Assembly (NCBI RefSeq): GCF_019351405.1
Contig: NZ_JAHWZX010000007.1
Location: 1 to 64,000 of the forward strand
Source of the DNA: Stakelama flava
GTDB taxonomy: Bacteria; Pseudomonadota; Alphaproteobacteria; Sphingomonadales; Sphingomonadaceae
DNA: 64,000 nucleotides
Direction: 5' to 3'
A program made the translations under genes and the position numbers. This document shows, piece after piece, positions 28,572-36,659 of this stretch (its first letter is position 1; each line of letters starts with the position of its first letter). The notes beneath the pieces are model-generated. The model was not told where the DNA came from and did no database searches. It saw only the letters and a program-made list of their open reading frames with translations.

Positions 28572-29036
28572 ATGAAGTTGGTGACCATCCTGTCCGCCGG
28601 TTTCGCCCTGATCGCGGCATCGCCGCTTAGCGCGCAGGAAAGCGACGACATCGCGCCGCTCGCCCGCACGATCGCCACGCGCGATTCCGATTTCACCCAA
28701 GCCTTCAACGCCGGGCGCATTGCCGATGCCGTCGCCTTTTATGAAGATGATGCGTTGCTGATGGTGCCGGGCGAACCGCCGATGCAGGGGGAAAAGGCGA
28801 TTGCAAACGTGCTTGCCGGTCTGGCGAAACAAGCGAAAAACCTGTCGCTGCGCCCCGCCGTCGTGCGCCCGCTCGGCGACGATTACGCGCTGGAAGTCGG
28901 CGTCCTGTCTTACGAGCAGGCGGGCGAAAACGGCACCGCCGATGTCGTTACGGAGAAATATCAAGCCGTATGGCACCTGGGCGATGACGGCATATGGTAT
29001 TTCGCCAGCGACATGATGAACGCGCTGCCCGATTAG
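28572..29036 (+). CDS. Exported NTF2-like (SnoaL/DUF4440) protein
   Basis: A 154-residue protein with a cleavable signal (ending ASPLSAQE) and a cone-shaped NTF2-like domain: TRDSDFTQAFNAGRIADAVAFYEDDALLMVPGEPP and ITGEK-like QGEKAIANVL, with WHLGDDGIWYFASD near the end. The fold serves as a small-ligand pocket or enzyme; no catalytic role can be assigned. It is the last gene before the accessory island. Confidence 0.8.
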   Translation: MKLVTILSAGFALIAASPLSAQESDDIAPLARTIATRDSDFTQAFNAGRIADAVAFYEDDALLMVPGEPPMQGEKAIANVLAGLAKQAKNLSLRPAVVRPLGDDYALEVGVLSYEQAGENGTADVVTEKYQAVWHLGDDGIWYFASDMMNALPD

Positions 29037-29402
29037 GAGACCTGTGCACGGGGGGGTGAGGTGGTCTCGGTTCTTTGGACAGGTTGGCGGCGAAGTTAAG
29101 CTAATCTCGGGTGTTGTTCATACCGCCATTCTTGACGTCAGATGATGGGGCGCATTCCCATCATCTGATGGGCCGTTCCGTCCATAGGCCTCGTCCGGGG
29201 TCTGCCCGCCGATCGCCAGTTTGGCAGCAAATAGGAGTAAAACCTTGTGCCCCGGTGCCGGCTTCGACGTGTTCGGTCGTCGGCAGCGCCTCGATCCGCG
29301 TCCGCTTCATGAGCGTGGCGACATGCTGTCTAGCCCGCAATTTGGTATGCCAAGCCAGGTGTGATAATAACATAACACACCAATATTGGGAGCTTCGCGA
29401 CG
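29037..29402. other. Gene-free stretch at the left edge of the island
   Basis: About 365 bases with no supportable gene. It contains a perfect 12-bp inverted repeat (29138-29168). The composition and absence of coding suggest an old recombination border. I looked here for a copy of the tRNA-Ala 3' end and did not see one. Confidence 0.55.
29138..29168. repeat. Perfect 12-bp inverted repeat with 7-base loop
   Basis: TCAGATGATGGG (29138-29149) is followed after seven bases by its exact complement (29157-29168). It lies 100 bases after the NTF2-like gene. There is no T run, so it may be a weak terminator or a remnant of a mobile-element end. Confidence 0.7.
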
Positions 29403-30563
29403 ATGGGTAAGGGATTTGGGCGGTGGGTTATCGGCAGTGTGGGCGTGGCTGCGAGCCTGATCGCGTCAACGACGCCTGTCGCCGCCCTGCAGTCGCTGGT
29501 GCTGCCGCCTCAAATCTGGATGCGCACGCCCTATGCGCCAATCGCGTTTCCCGCTGATGGCGGCCATCATTTTATCTACGAGCTCTATCTCACCAATCTA
29601 TCCTCAGCCGAGGTGAGGGTGAAGAGCCTCGACATCATCGACCCCGATAATGCCGATAGGGAACCCCTGCGGCGCTTCACCGGCAAGCAATTGACCGCGA
29701 TTGCCCAGCCTCTCGGCGAGGGAATGTCGATGGACGAATCCGCCAAGCCGATCTCGGTTGCGCCGGGTCGGACGGTGGCGCTGTTCCTGGCGATCAGCGT
29801 ACCGCAAGGCGAACCGCTGCCCGAGCATCTTGCCGAGCGCCTGACCTATAGCGACGGCACGGTTGTCACCGGGGGGACGGTGGAGGCGCGTCACCCGTTG
29901 CTGAAGGTGCTAGGTCCGCCGGTTAGGGGTAGCGACTGGGACGCCGCCGACGGCCCCGGCAATGGCCGCTACAATCATCATCGGCGCGGCATCTTCGTGA
30001 TAGACGGTCATCTTGCCGACTCGCGTCGCTTCGCGATCGACTGGAAACAAGTTCGTAACGGCGCATCGTTCAGCGGCGACAAAACGCGCGATTCATCCTA
30101 TTACGCCTATCGCCAGCCGGTGCTCGCGGTTGCCGATGCGGTCGTGATCGAGGCGCGCGACGGTCTGCCCGACAACCCGCCGGGCCACGGCGTCGACTTC
30201 CATCCCGCCGCCGCGCTGACCTTCGACAAATTGGGGGGCAACACGATCACGCTCGATCTGGGGGACGGACAATATGCGCATTATTATCATCTTCACCCGG
30301 GCAGCCTTCGTGTAAAGGTGGGCGATCACGTCCAACGCGGTCAGGTGATCGCGCGCATCGGTGCCTCGGGCGACGCCCGTGAGCCGCACCTTCATTTTGA
30401 AGTCTCGACCACGCCATCGCTGCTCACCGGCGAGGGCGTTCCGTACGTCATAGATCGATATCGCGTTCTCCCGGACGATGGCCACAAGGGTGGCGTGCGT
30501 CGCAACGAGACTCCGCTCGACGGAATGATAATCGACTTCGGCCCCGCCACGAGCACGAGATGA
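29403..30563 (+). CDS. Secreted M23-family metallopeptidase
   Basis: A 386-residue exported protein: signal peptide to about residue 29, an N-terminal beta-rich domain with FIYELYLTNLS and a APGRTVALFLAI strand, then an M23 domain with HRRGIFVIDGH, RFAIDWKQV, GQYAHYYHLHPGS and the HxH motif EPHLHFEV. Zinc-ligand residues look intact. Unlike typical wall hydrolases it carries a large N-terminal extension, so substrate is open. It stands alone on its strand next to a toxin-antitoxin pair. Confidence 0.88.
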   Translation: MGKGFGRWVIGSVGVAASLIASTTPVAALQSLVLPPQIWMRTPYAPIAFPADGGHHFIYELYLTNLSSAEVRVKSLDIIDPDNADREPLRRFTGKQLTAIAQPLGEGMSMDESAKPISVAPGRTVALFLAISVPQGEPLPEHLAERLTYSDGTVVTGGTVEARHPLLKVLGPPVRGSDWDAADGPGNGRYNHHRRGIFVIDGHLADSRRFAIDWKQVRNGASFSGDKTRDSSYYAYRQPVLAVADAVVIEARDGLPDNPPGHGVDFHPAAALTFDKLGGNTITLDLGDGQYAHYYHLHPGSLRVKVGDHVQRGQVIARIGASGDAREPHLHFEVSTTPSLLTGEGVPYVIDRYRVLPDDGHKGGVRRNETPLDGMIIDFGPATSTR

Positions 30564-30887
30564 GCGGAACCAGCGCCGTGTCCCCGACGCCCCTCGGTAC
30601 CATCTGGCGCCGTGGTGACACGCCGGTGACATGCACTCAAATGCGAGGGGGTAATACCACTATTGCAAGCTGCTCTGGATTGTCCGAACCACCCTGGCAG
30701 GTATCACCGCACCAGTGCCGGCCCACCGCTCCGCGGGCGCACTGACAAGAAGTGCACGTGCCGACGCGCTGGTAAAGCTGGATCGATAGCGACCCAGCTT
30801 CGGGGACGCGTTCACATCAGTCCCCTAGTGAATGAACGACAAGTCCGGCAAATCCAACTGGAGACGTGAAGGGCTATGTTGGCAATG
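30564..30887. other. Gene-free stretch after the M23 gene
   Basis: About 320 bases with no supportable reading frame. It ends with an AATGAACGAC motif (30831-30840) that recurs in other gene-free parts of the island. Confidence 0.5.
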
Positions 30888-31190
30888 TCAGGCAGCTTTT
30901 TTGAGCTTCTCGACCTTTATGTCCTGCTCGTGCTCGCGGGCCTGGGCCAGCTCATAGGTTGTCTGCATCCGCAACAGAGTGTCGGCCTTGATGCCGAAAG
31001 CCTTCTCAAACCGAATAGCCATATCAGCAGACAGGTTCGCATTGCCGTTCAGCAAGGTGCTCAACGCCTGCCTCGATACGCCAAAATGCCCGGCCAAAGC
31101 CGTCACGCTGACCTCTGCAGGCTCCACGATTTCTGTTTTCAACCAGTCCCCCACGTGGACAGCGAGCGAAGGGTGCATCTTAAGCGCCAT
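30888..31190 (-). CDS. higA: HigA-type antitoxin
   Basis: A 100-residue XRE-fold antitoxin: MHPSLAVHVGDWLK is the usual HigA start, and SVTALAGHFGVSRQALSTLLNGNANLSADMAIRFEKAFG is the helix-turn-helix. It neutralises the toxin encoded just upstream and would repress the operon. Its start overlaps the toxin stop by 11 bases. The toxin-first gene order matches higBA systems. Confidence 0.93.
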   Translation of the reverse strand: MALKMHPSLAVHVGDWLKTEIVEPAEVSVTALAGHFGVSRQALSTLLNGNANLSADMAIRFEKAFGIKADTLLRMQTTYELAQAREHEQDIKVEKLKKAA

Positions 31191-31470
31191 GATAATCCTC
31201 CAGATCCATATCGATTAGCGCGCCTTGATCATTCAAACCGAAGGTCATCCGCCAGTTTCTCGTAACCGTCATCGACCAGCTCCCCTTCCGATCGCCAGTC
31301 AGCTCATGCAATCCGAAGTTCGGAGGCACTGACAGCTCCTCGAAGCTTTCCGCAGCGTCGATGAAAACGAGCATCTTGCGCAATCGCCCCGCATCTCCAA
31401 CCAGGCCTTTGGCGTTGCCCGTCTCAAAGAAGCGGCGAAGGCCTTTGTGCCTGATGCTCTCTACTTCCAT
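31180..31470 (-). CDS. higB: HigB-type toxin (RelE/ParE superfamily)
   Basis: A 96-residue toxin of the RelE/HigB fold: MEVESIRHKGLRRFFETG, GDAGRLRKMLVFIDAA, PPNFGLHELTGDRKGSWSMTVTRNWRMTF and MDLEDYH. HigB proteins are ribosome-dependent mRNA endonucleases; this is family knowledge. ATG 31470 is chosen over an upstream frame opening at 31521 because the family begins at this point. It precedes and overlaps higA. Confidence 0.92.
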   Translation of the reverse strand: MEVESIRHKGLRRFFETGNAKGLVGDAGRLRKMLVFIDAAESFEELSVPPNFGLHELTGDRKGSWSMTVTRNWRMTFGLNDQGALIDMDLEDYHGA

Positions 31471-31585
31471 CCTTCGGATGTACCGCAGCACTCCGAGATC
31501 GTCAAGTGTCGCGTGACACATGTCGAAAGGCGCGGAGTATGGAGCCTATACTCACGCTGGCCATCCCGGTCATCGGAGAATTATC

Positions 31586-32218
31586 ATGGGACATTCAGAC
31601 CTCGACCCCGCCATTCATGATCGGAGCCCTTGGAACGCAGGGAAAATAGTTGGGCCGAAGCGCCCGCTGAAACCTCGCGATATCTGGGCGATTCGCTTTT
31701 ATCTCGACGAGCACAAACGTCTGCGCGACCGGGCCCTGTTCGATCTCGCCATCGACAGCAAATTGCGAGGCTGCGATCTGGTCAAAATCAGGATCGGCGA
31801 TCTGATGAGCGCGGGGTCATTTCGGGATCGCGCGACCGTCATCCAGCAAAAGACCGATCGCCCCGTGCAGTTCGAGATCATGTCCGAGGCACGCAAGAGC
31901 CTGAAAGCCTGGCTTGATCGGCGCGGCGGCACGATTCGCGACTTCGTATTCCCAAGCAGGATCGACTACCTCGGTCATTTGAGCACACGACAATATGCGC
32001 GCCTTGTCGACGAATGGGTTTCGACTATCGGTCTGGACAAGCGGGAATACGGCACGCACTCGATGCGCAGGACCAAGGCTTCGCTGATCTACAAGGCTAC
32101 CGGCAATCTGCGAGCTGTCCAGATCCTGCTCGGCCACACAAACATTGAGAACACGGTCCGTTACCTAGGCGTCGACGTGGATGATGCCCTGACACTGTCC
32201 GAACGGACGGAAATTTGA
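31586..32218 (+). CDS. Single-domain tyrosine recombinase/integrase
   Basis: A 210-residue recombinase consisting essentially of the catalytic domain. The active-site set is visible: Arg61 (KLRGCDL), Lys89 (QQKTDR), His158-x2-Arg161 (HSMRRTK), His184 (LLGHTN) and nucleophile Tyr193 (VRYLG). GGAGA lies six bases before the ATG. The absence of an N-terminal arm- and core-binding domain makes it shorter than phage or island integrases, like the FimB-size enzymes. It is divergent from higBA. It may mobilise this island. Confidence 0.88.
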   Translation: MGHSDLDPAIHDRSPWNAGKIVGPKRPLKPRDIWAIRFYLDEHKRLRDRALFDLAIDSKLRGCDLVKIRIGDLMSAGSFRDRATVIQQKTDRPVQFEIMSEARKSLKAWLDRRGGTIRDFVFPSRIDYLGHLSTRQYARLVDEWVSTIGLDKREYGTHSMRRTKASLIYKATGNLRAVQILLGHTNIENTVRYLGVDVDDALTLSERTEI

Positions 32219-32422
32219 CACTGGTTCCGGCTTCCCGAGGTCGCCGGCAAGCCGGTTTGGCCTGATGAACGACCGGCAGGTATCGGCGCGCTGTTCTGAT
32301 CCAATGAAAGACCGCTATGTCAGCGATCCGAGCCGCTCTAGATTTATCGGCGGCTACGCGCGTTAACAGCGGTCATAAGCTCTGTGCCCGGAAGCCATAC
32401 GGATCGGAACGCTCGCGCCCGC

Positions 32423-33319
32423 TCAACCCGTCCGAAATCGAAGCGCCTCGACCAGCAGGGCAAATGCCTGCGATTGCTGCCGCCTGCTGGGATAGTAGAG
32501 ATGATAACCTGGGAATGGCGGACACCAATCTTCGAGCACGTTGCAAAGCCGCCCATCTTCGACCTCCCCCTCGACATAGTCGCGCGGCAGATAGGCGATT
32601 CCGGCCCCGTCGATCGCAGCCTGCCGTGCCATCGCGATCTCGTTGACGATGAGTTGTCCTTCGACATGGACGTTTAGCGCCCGTCCGCCCTTTTCGAATT
32701 CCCAGGCATAAAGCGCACCCAGCGTCGGAAAGCGCAGGTTGATGCAACTGTGCTCCGCCAAGTCATGGGGCGTGCGCGGCTCCTTGCGATTGATAAAGTA
32801 GCCAGGCGAACCGACCGCTGCCATGCGCAGGTTCGGCCCGATCGGTACGGCGACCATGTCCTGCTCCAGCGTCTCTCCCATTCGGATGCCCGCGTCGAAC
32901 TGCTGCGCCGCAATGTCGACCAGTCCGGCATCGACGTTCACCTCGATCGTCACATCCGGATAGTCGGACAGGAAGGTCGCCAGCGCGGGCCACAGGATCG
33001 TTTCTGCGGCATGGATGCCCGTGGTGATGCGGATCGTGCCAGCCGGCCGATCGCGCATCTCGGCGATGGCGCCGAGTTCCGCCTCGATTTCGTCGAAGCG
33101 CGGCGCGATCGTGGCGAGCAGCCGTTCGCCGGCTTGGGTTGGCGACACGCTTCGGGTCGTGCGGGTGAGCAGGCGCACGCCAATACGCTCTTCCAGCCCG
33201 CGCACGGCATGGCTGAGCGCCGAGGGTGACAGGCCCATGTGCGCGGCGGCGCGGGTGAAGCTGCGCTCTTGTGCGACAGCGCGAAAAGCGAGCAGGTCAT
33301 TGATGTTGCGGCGGGCCAT
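32423..33319 (-). CDS. LysR-family transcriptional regulator
   Basis: A 298-residue LysR protein: winged-helix N-terminus (FTRAAAHMGLSPSALSHAVRGLEERIGVRLLTRTTRSVSPTQAG) and substrate-binding domain with FDAGIRMGE, of the CrgA/DmlR-like group. LysR genes usually face their target, but here the divergent side holds only an inverted repeat and a HEPN remnant, so its target appears lost or moved. Ligand is unknown. Confidence 0.92.
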   Translation of the reverse strand: MARRNINDLLAFRAVAQERSFTRAAAHMGLSPSALSHAVRGLEERIGVRLLTRTTRSVSPTQAGERLLATIAPRFDEIEAELGAIAEMRDRPAGTIRITTGIHAAETILWPALATFLSDYPDVTIEVNVDAGLVDIAAQQFDAGIRMGETLEQDMVAVPIGPNLRMAAVGSPGYFINRKEPRTPHDLAEHSCINLRFPTLGALYAWEFEKGGRALNVHVEGQLIVNEIAMARQAAIDGAGIAYLPRDYVEGEVEDGRLCNVLEDWCPPFPGYHLYYPSRRQQSQAFALLVEALRFRTG

Positions 33320-33385
33320 TACTGAATACAGCTCAAAAGCTCTTGCGAATTACAGCCTCTAATCGATGAGGCACGTCACCGCCAT

Positions 33386-33406
33386 ATGCGTTCACTCGAA
33401 ACGCAT
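33386..33406. promoter_or_regulatory. Candidate LysR operator
   Basis: A perfect inverted repeat ATGCGTT-N7-AACGCAT lies 67 bases before the LysR start. Its spacing fits a LysR recognition site (T-N11-A core). It is followed at 33410 by AGGAGA, a ribosome site with no matching gene, which suggests the divergent target gene has been deleted. Confidence 0.55.
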
Positions 33407-33438
33407 CACAGGAGAACTGATCAAGCCCTGAGGTTGAT

Positions 33439-33793
33439 ATGGCTGCTGTTCGAACGTTGATTCAGTTGCAAGACGCCATGGACCAAGAGTTGGCTTGGCG
33501 CATCAAGGAGGTTGGAACGTTCCGTGTTGAATCGGCAAAGGGGGGGGCAAAAGAGCAAGGCATTCACGCGCGCAGGCGTTGGCCTGCTTTACGCCCACTG
33601 GGAAGGTTTCGTAAAACGATCCGCAGAGCTCTACGTGGAGTACATTTCGAATCGGGGCCTCAAGTACAAAAATCTCACGACTTGCTTCGTAGTCTTTGGC
33701 CCACTGGTCGAGGAAGTCTTGGACCTCATGCGTCTATTTAAGAACGATCTGCTCAATGCGGCGGCGACAGAGGCATACAAGAAGACCGCCTAA
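33439..33793 (+). pseudogene. Frameshifted, truncated MAE_28990/MAE_18760-like HEPN protein
   Basis: The first frame gives MAAVRTLIQLQDAMDQELAW...KEVG; the family's next segment continues in another frame (RAGVGLLYAHWEGFVK, YISNRGLKYKNLTTCFVVFG) ending at 33793. The switch falls at or near a run of eight G (33540-33547), so a one-base slip explains the break. The family is normally about 230 residues; only some 118 are left and the C-terminal half is missing. HEPN proteins are often nucleases of defence or toxin systems. A sequencing error at the G run is possible, but the truncation stays. Confidence 0.72.
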
Positions 33794-34257
33794 CAGGCTG
33801 CTGAAGAACGCCCGCCTCGACGCCAGCTGCACCGGGGCTGAAAGACTGCTTCGAGCTGGACCCGTGCGCTCGCCTCGCCCCGGTCGTTCATCTGCTTCGG
33901 GTTGCTATCCGTCTCTGCCTGGCGGTAACCCGACATTGCGCTACCGGCCTAATTTCTGCCTTCGGTGCCTGCCTTAATCTACGACCGCTTTCGAAGAGCC
34001 GAGCTATGCCTGTGAATGGCTGCTCCGTTGGCGGCTGCTGACCGTTTCTCTGGTTCGTGTGGACTTCAGCTTTCCCAAGTCGTGCGGCCATCGCACAGAC
34101 ATGAGACGCCAAAACCTCGGTCATCGGCGGTCGCATGAACGTTGCCGCATACCGGACGTTCGGGGCGGCAGACACCTAGGCGACTGAAAGTATGTGAAGG
34201 CAAGCGCCTTTTACCTACCGTGCGGGCAATAGGTATGAAACTGGTGGGGCGCTGCAG
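33794..34257. other. Gene-free mosaic stretch
   Basis: About 460 bases without a supportable gene. It starts with GGCTGCTGAAGAAC right after the truncated HEPN frame, similar in look to the ends of some insertion sequences. A transposon-mediated deletion is possible but not shown. Confidence 0.5.
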
Positions 34258-35133
34258 CTAGGGCAGCGGCAGAGCGCGGGCGGCGGATGGTGTCAGATAG
34301 CCTTCATTCACCAGGTATGAGCGCAGCGCGGCTGGGTAACCTGCTGGTTCGGGACGATAGTGGGAGAGCATCACCCGCCAAGCGGCCGCAGCCTTTCCCA
34401 GTCGGGCAGCGTCGGCGACGAATGCAGCACAGCTGCCATTGCGTTCCCTGGTTTTTGATATGCAGACGTCGCGATGAGCGGGCAGGTCGTGCGCGAAAAG
34501 CGGACGCACCGCTGGATCGGCCGAGATATCGACGCTCCGTCCGTTGCGGATCGTCAGCACAAGCGGGGGTCGGGGCGCGCAGGCGCTGCACTCGTTCGAG
34601 TAGTTGAAACCTCGCGCCTCAAGGACAAAGCCGGTTTGGTCGTTCCTCAGCAGATGGCGAGGGAGGATCGACACCTCGCCGAACAACTCGCTGCTGCCGT
34701 TGTGCGTGAGCGGAACAGCGTGAAAGCCACCATCGGCTGGTTCGATCACCGTCACGGCGGTGAATCCGCCCGACCCGCCCCACTGATTGTCGACCACCAC
34801 TCCCGTCCGTCCCCTGCCAGGCGCGAGGCGGATTATGGCGACACGCACGAACGAGGCTTGGCGGTCACTTGTCATTTGAAATGATGGGACGCCCGGCTGA
34901 CTCACGGTGACGACCGCTTGGTTGCTCACGCCATCGAATGTGCATCCCTCGTTCTGTGCCGGTAACTGGCAGGGAGAGGCCGCAACCTTGACCGTGAGGC
35001 CGCCCGCGACAAAGGCAAGAGACTCGTTGGGATGTATTCCCCAAGTTTGGAATGCGCCCAGTGGCACCTTCGCCGGTTCTGACGGCGCCGCGCCGAGCAG
35101 CAGCGCGGGCAGGAGGAAGGCGAACACACGCAT
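34258..35133 (-). CDS. Secreted protein of unknown function
   Basis: A 291-residue protein with a clear signal peptide (MRVFAFLLPALLLGAAPSEP). The mature part is rich in beta-strand patterns, and four cysteines (two in CSAC-like NECSACAP, two near the start of the mature chain) may form disulfides. I do not recognise a family. GGAGA lies six bases before ATG 35133; the frame is open to 35160, but that start lacks a ribosome site. It lies within the island beside tRNA-Ala. Confidence 0.75.
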   Translation of the reverse strand: MRVFAFLLPALLLGAAPSEPAKVPLGAFQTWGIHPNESLAFVAGGLTVKVAASPCQLPAQNEGCTFDGVSNQAVVTVSQPGVPSFQMTSDRQASFVRVAIIRLAPGRGRTGVVVDNQWGGSGGFTAVTVIEPADGGFHAVPLTHNGSSELFGEVSILPRHLLRNDQTGFVLEARGFNYSNECSACAPRPPLVLTIRNGRSVDISADPAVRPLFAHDLPAHRDVCISKTRERNGSCAAFVADAARLGKAAAAWRVMLSHYRPEPAGYPAALRSYLVNEGYLTPSAARALPLP

Positions 35134-35766
35134 GACTGTTCTCCACTGGAAGCGCACCACCGTATTAAACTAGGTGCCAGACGGATATGCAACGGCTGGC
35201 TCATCGCCGATCACCAAAGATGACCGTCGCCTAACCACCCAGCCGCGGACGGCAGCGGGACCGGATCCGCTCCCTTGTAGCAGTCGTTTGCGTCGCGCGG
35301 CGGCTGATGAACCTACGGCCACTATGAACGATCAGTTCTGGCCGGGCGAACGACCGTGTTATTCTCGACTGCTGACCGAAGCATTGGGTCGATCGAACGG
35401 CAGCTTCGCTCATTCTGACACCTATCACCGGACAGTCGGAGGCCGGCCCAGCCGACGCCATAATTCGCCGTGTGAATGAACGACTGGTTTCAGCGGCACA
35501 GCGGGGCGCCATGAAGTCGCCTTTGTTGGCGGAAGCCGAGTTCGTATAAGCGTCAGCTATACTCGCAAGCCGGCTGCGAACCAGACACTCACCTACCAGC
35601 CCATGAGTTGATTGACGACCTTGATTCTCGCGCGTTCTGGCGAGGATTCGGACGACTAGGCATCTCAAAATCGTTCACCATAGCCCGCGCGAATGGGGTA
35701 CTAAATGAGGGTCGGATTCCAGGGCGCCCCCTAAGGGGTCGTCATTCAACGCATTTTTCAGTTGAT
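35134..35766. other. Gene-free stretch between island gene and tRNA-Ala
   Basis: About 630 bases with no supportable gene. Short motifs recur here (ATGAACGATC at 35323, GAATGAACGAC at 35474) and in other gene-free parts of the island. A 145-residue minus-strand frame (35231-35668) has the composition of a translated non-coding repeat and is not called. Confidence 0.55.
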
Positions 35767-35842
35767 TGGTGGAGCCGAGGGGAATCGAACCCCTGACCTC
35801 TGCAGTGCGATTGCAGCGCTCTCCCATCTGAGCTACGGCCCC
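35767..35842 (-). tRNA. tRNA-Ala (anticodon CGC)
   Basis: A 76-base cloverleaf on the minus strand. The acceptor GGGGCCG pairs with CGGCTCC through a G-T wobble, and CCA is encoded. The D arm is GCTC-AGATGGG-AGAGC, the anticodon stem CTGCA/TGCAG has loop ATCGCAC (anticodon CGC, reads GCG), and the T arm is AGGGG-TTCGATT-CCCCT. Its 3' end faces the accessory island to the left, the usual geometry of integration at tRNA genes. Confidence 0.95.
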
Positions 35843-36001
35843 GCCACCAGCCCGGCATCGTGCCGGGGCCGCCCCCTTAGCCGCAGTTGATGCACCGTGC
35901 AACCGGGATCGTTGCGAAATTCGTGCATCACGCCGAAATCCACTAAATTCACTGCCGCATCGTCACAGCGATCGGCGCAGCGTTGCAGACATTCAAACGC
36001 C

Positions 36002-36181
36002 TCAGCGCAGCTTGGCGATTTTCAGCTTGTCAGCCTTGGCGCGGTCCTTCACCGATTCCTCGCTGCGGGTCAGCGCCTTGGCGATCGCCTTCAACCCCAT
36101 TCCCTTTTGCGCGAGGGTGTGAAGCTTCTGCACCTCGTCCTGCCGCCAGGGCTGGCGATGCCGTTCGAATTTCTCTGCCAT
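36002..36181 (-). CDS. Small SANT/Myb-like helix-turn-helix protein
   Basis: A 59-residue basic protein: MAEKFERHRQPWRQDEVQKL, then QKGMGLKAIAKALTRSEESVKDRAK. The pattern W-x2-DE-x2-L and KAIAKALTRSEESVK fits a small SANT/Myb-like DNA-binding fold, which is inference. It begins 9 bases after the yaiI stop on the same strand, so it is probably the last gene of that unit. It is easily overlooked because of its size. Confidence 0.7.
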   Translation of the reverse strand: MAEKFERHRQPWRQDEVQKLHTLAQKGMGLKAIAKALTRSEESVKDRAKADKLKIAKLR

Positions 36182-36190
36182 GGCCGCCTC

Positions 36191-36658
36191 CTATCCCATC
36201 CGGCGCAGCCGCACTATCGTTTCGTCTAGCGTCTGCAAAAATCGCGATCGGTCCGCCTTGGTGAAGGGCGGCGGCCCGCCGATCGTATCGCCGCCAGCGC
36301 GCAGATCGGCCATGATCGCACGGGTGGCCACGGCCGTGCCGATCGACGCGCTGGTGAACGGCTTTCCATTGGGTGCGACGACGCTTGCTCCGGCTTTCAG
36401 GCACCGGTCGGCGAGCAGGATGTCGGCGGTCACGACGATGGCGTTCGGCGCCGCCCGCGCGGCGATCCAGTCGTCCGCCGCGTCGAAGCCGTCATCGACG
36501 ACGATCCGTTCTACCCGATCGACCGGCGGCACGCGAAGCCTGCTGTTGCTGACCACCTTCACCGGCACGCGATAACGGTTGGCGACGCGGTAGATTTCGT
36601 CTTTTACCGGGCAGGCGTCGGCATCGACCAGAATGACCGCCGCTTCGTCCTGCGCCAT
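36191..36658 (-). CDS. yaiI: YaiI/YqxD family protein (UPF0178)
   Basis: A 155-residue protein of the YaiI/YqxD family: VDADACPVKDEIYRVANRYRV, VVDDGFDAADDWI, VVTADILLADRCL and GKPFTSASIG, with conserved Asp residues resembling a PIN/NYN-like nuclease site. Its biochemical role is not established. It starts one base after the ypfJ stop and is followed by the SANT-like gene, so the three probably form one transcript. Confidence 0.93.
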   Translation of the reverse strand: MAQDEAAVILVDADACPVKDEIYRVANRYRVPVKVVSNSRLRVPPVDRVERIVVDDGFDAADDWIAARAAPNAIVVTADILLADRCLKAGASVVAPNGKPFTSASIGTAVATRAIMADLRAGGDTIGGPPPFTKADRSRFLQTLDETIVRLRRMG

Positions 36659-36659
36659 G

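Noticed and set aside
29037..29402. Direct repeat of the tRNA-Ala 3' end as an island attachment site
   Set aside because: Read through by eye and no copy of the tRNA end was found, so no attachment site is annotated.
35231..35668. A 145-residue minus-strand frame before tRNA-Ala
   Set aside because: Looks like translated non-coding repeat DNA (Arg/Ser-rich, no domain), consistent with the mosaic nature of the stretch.
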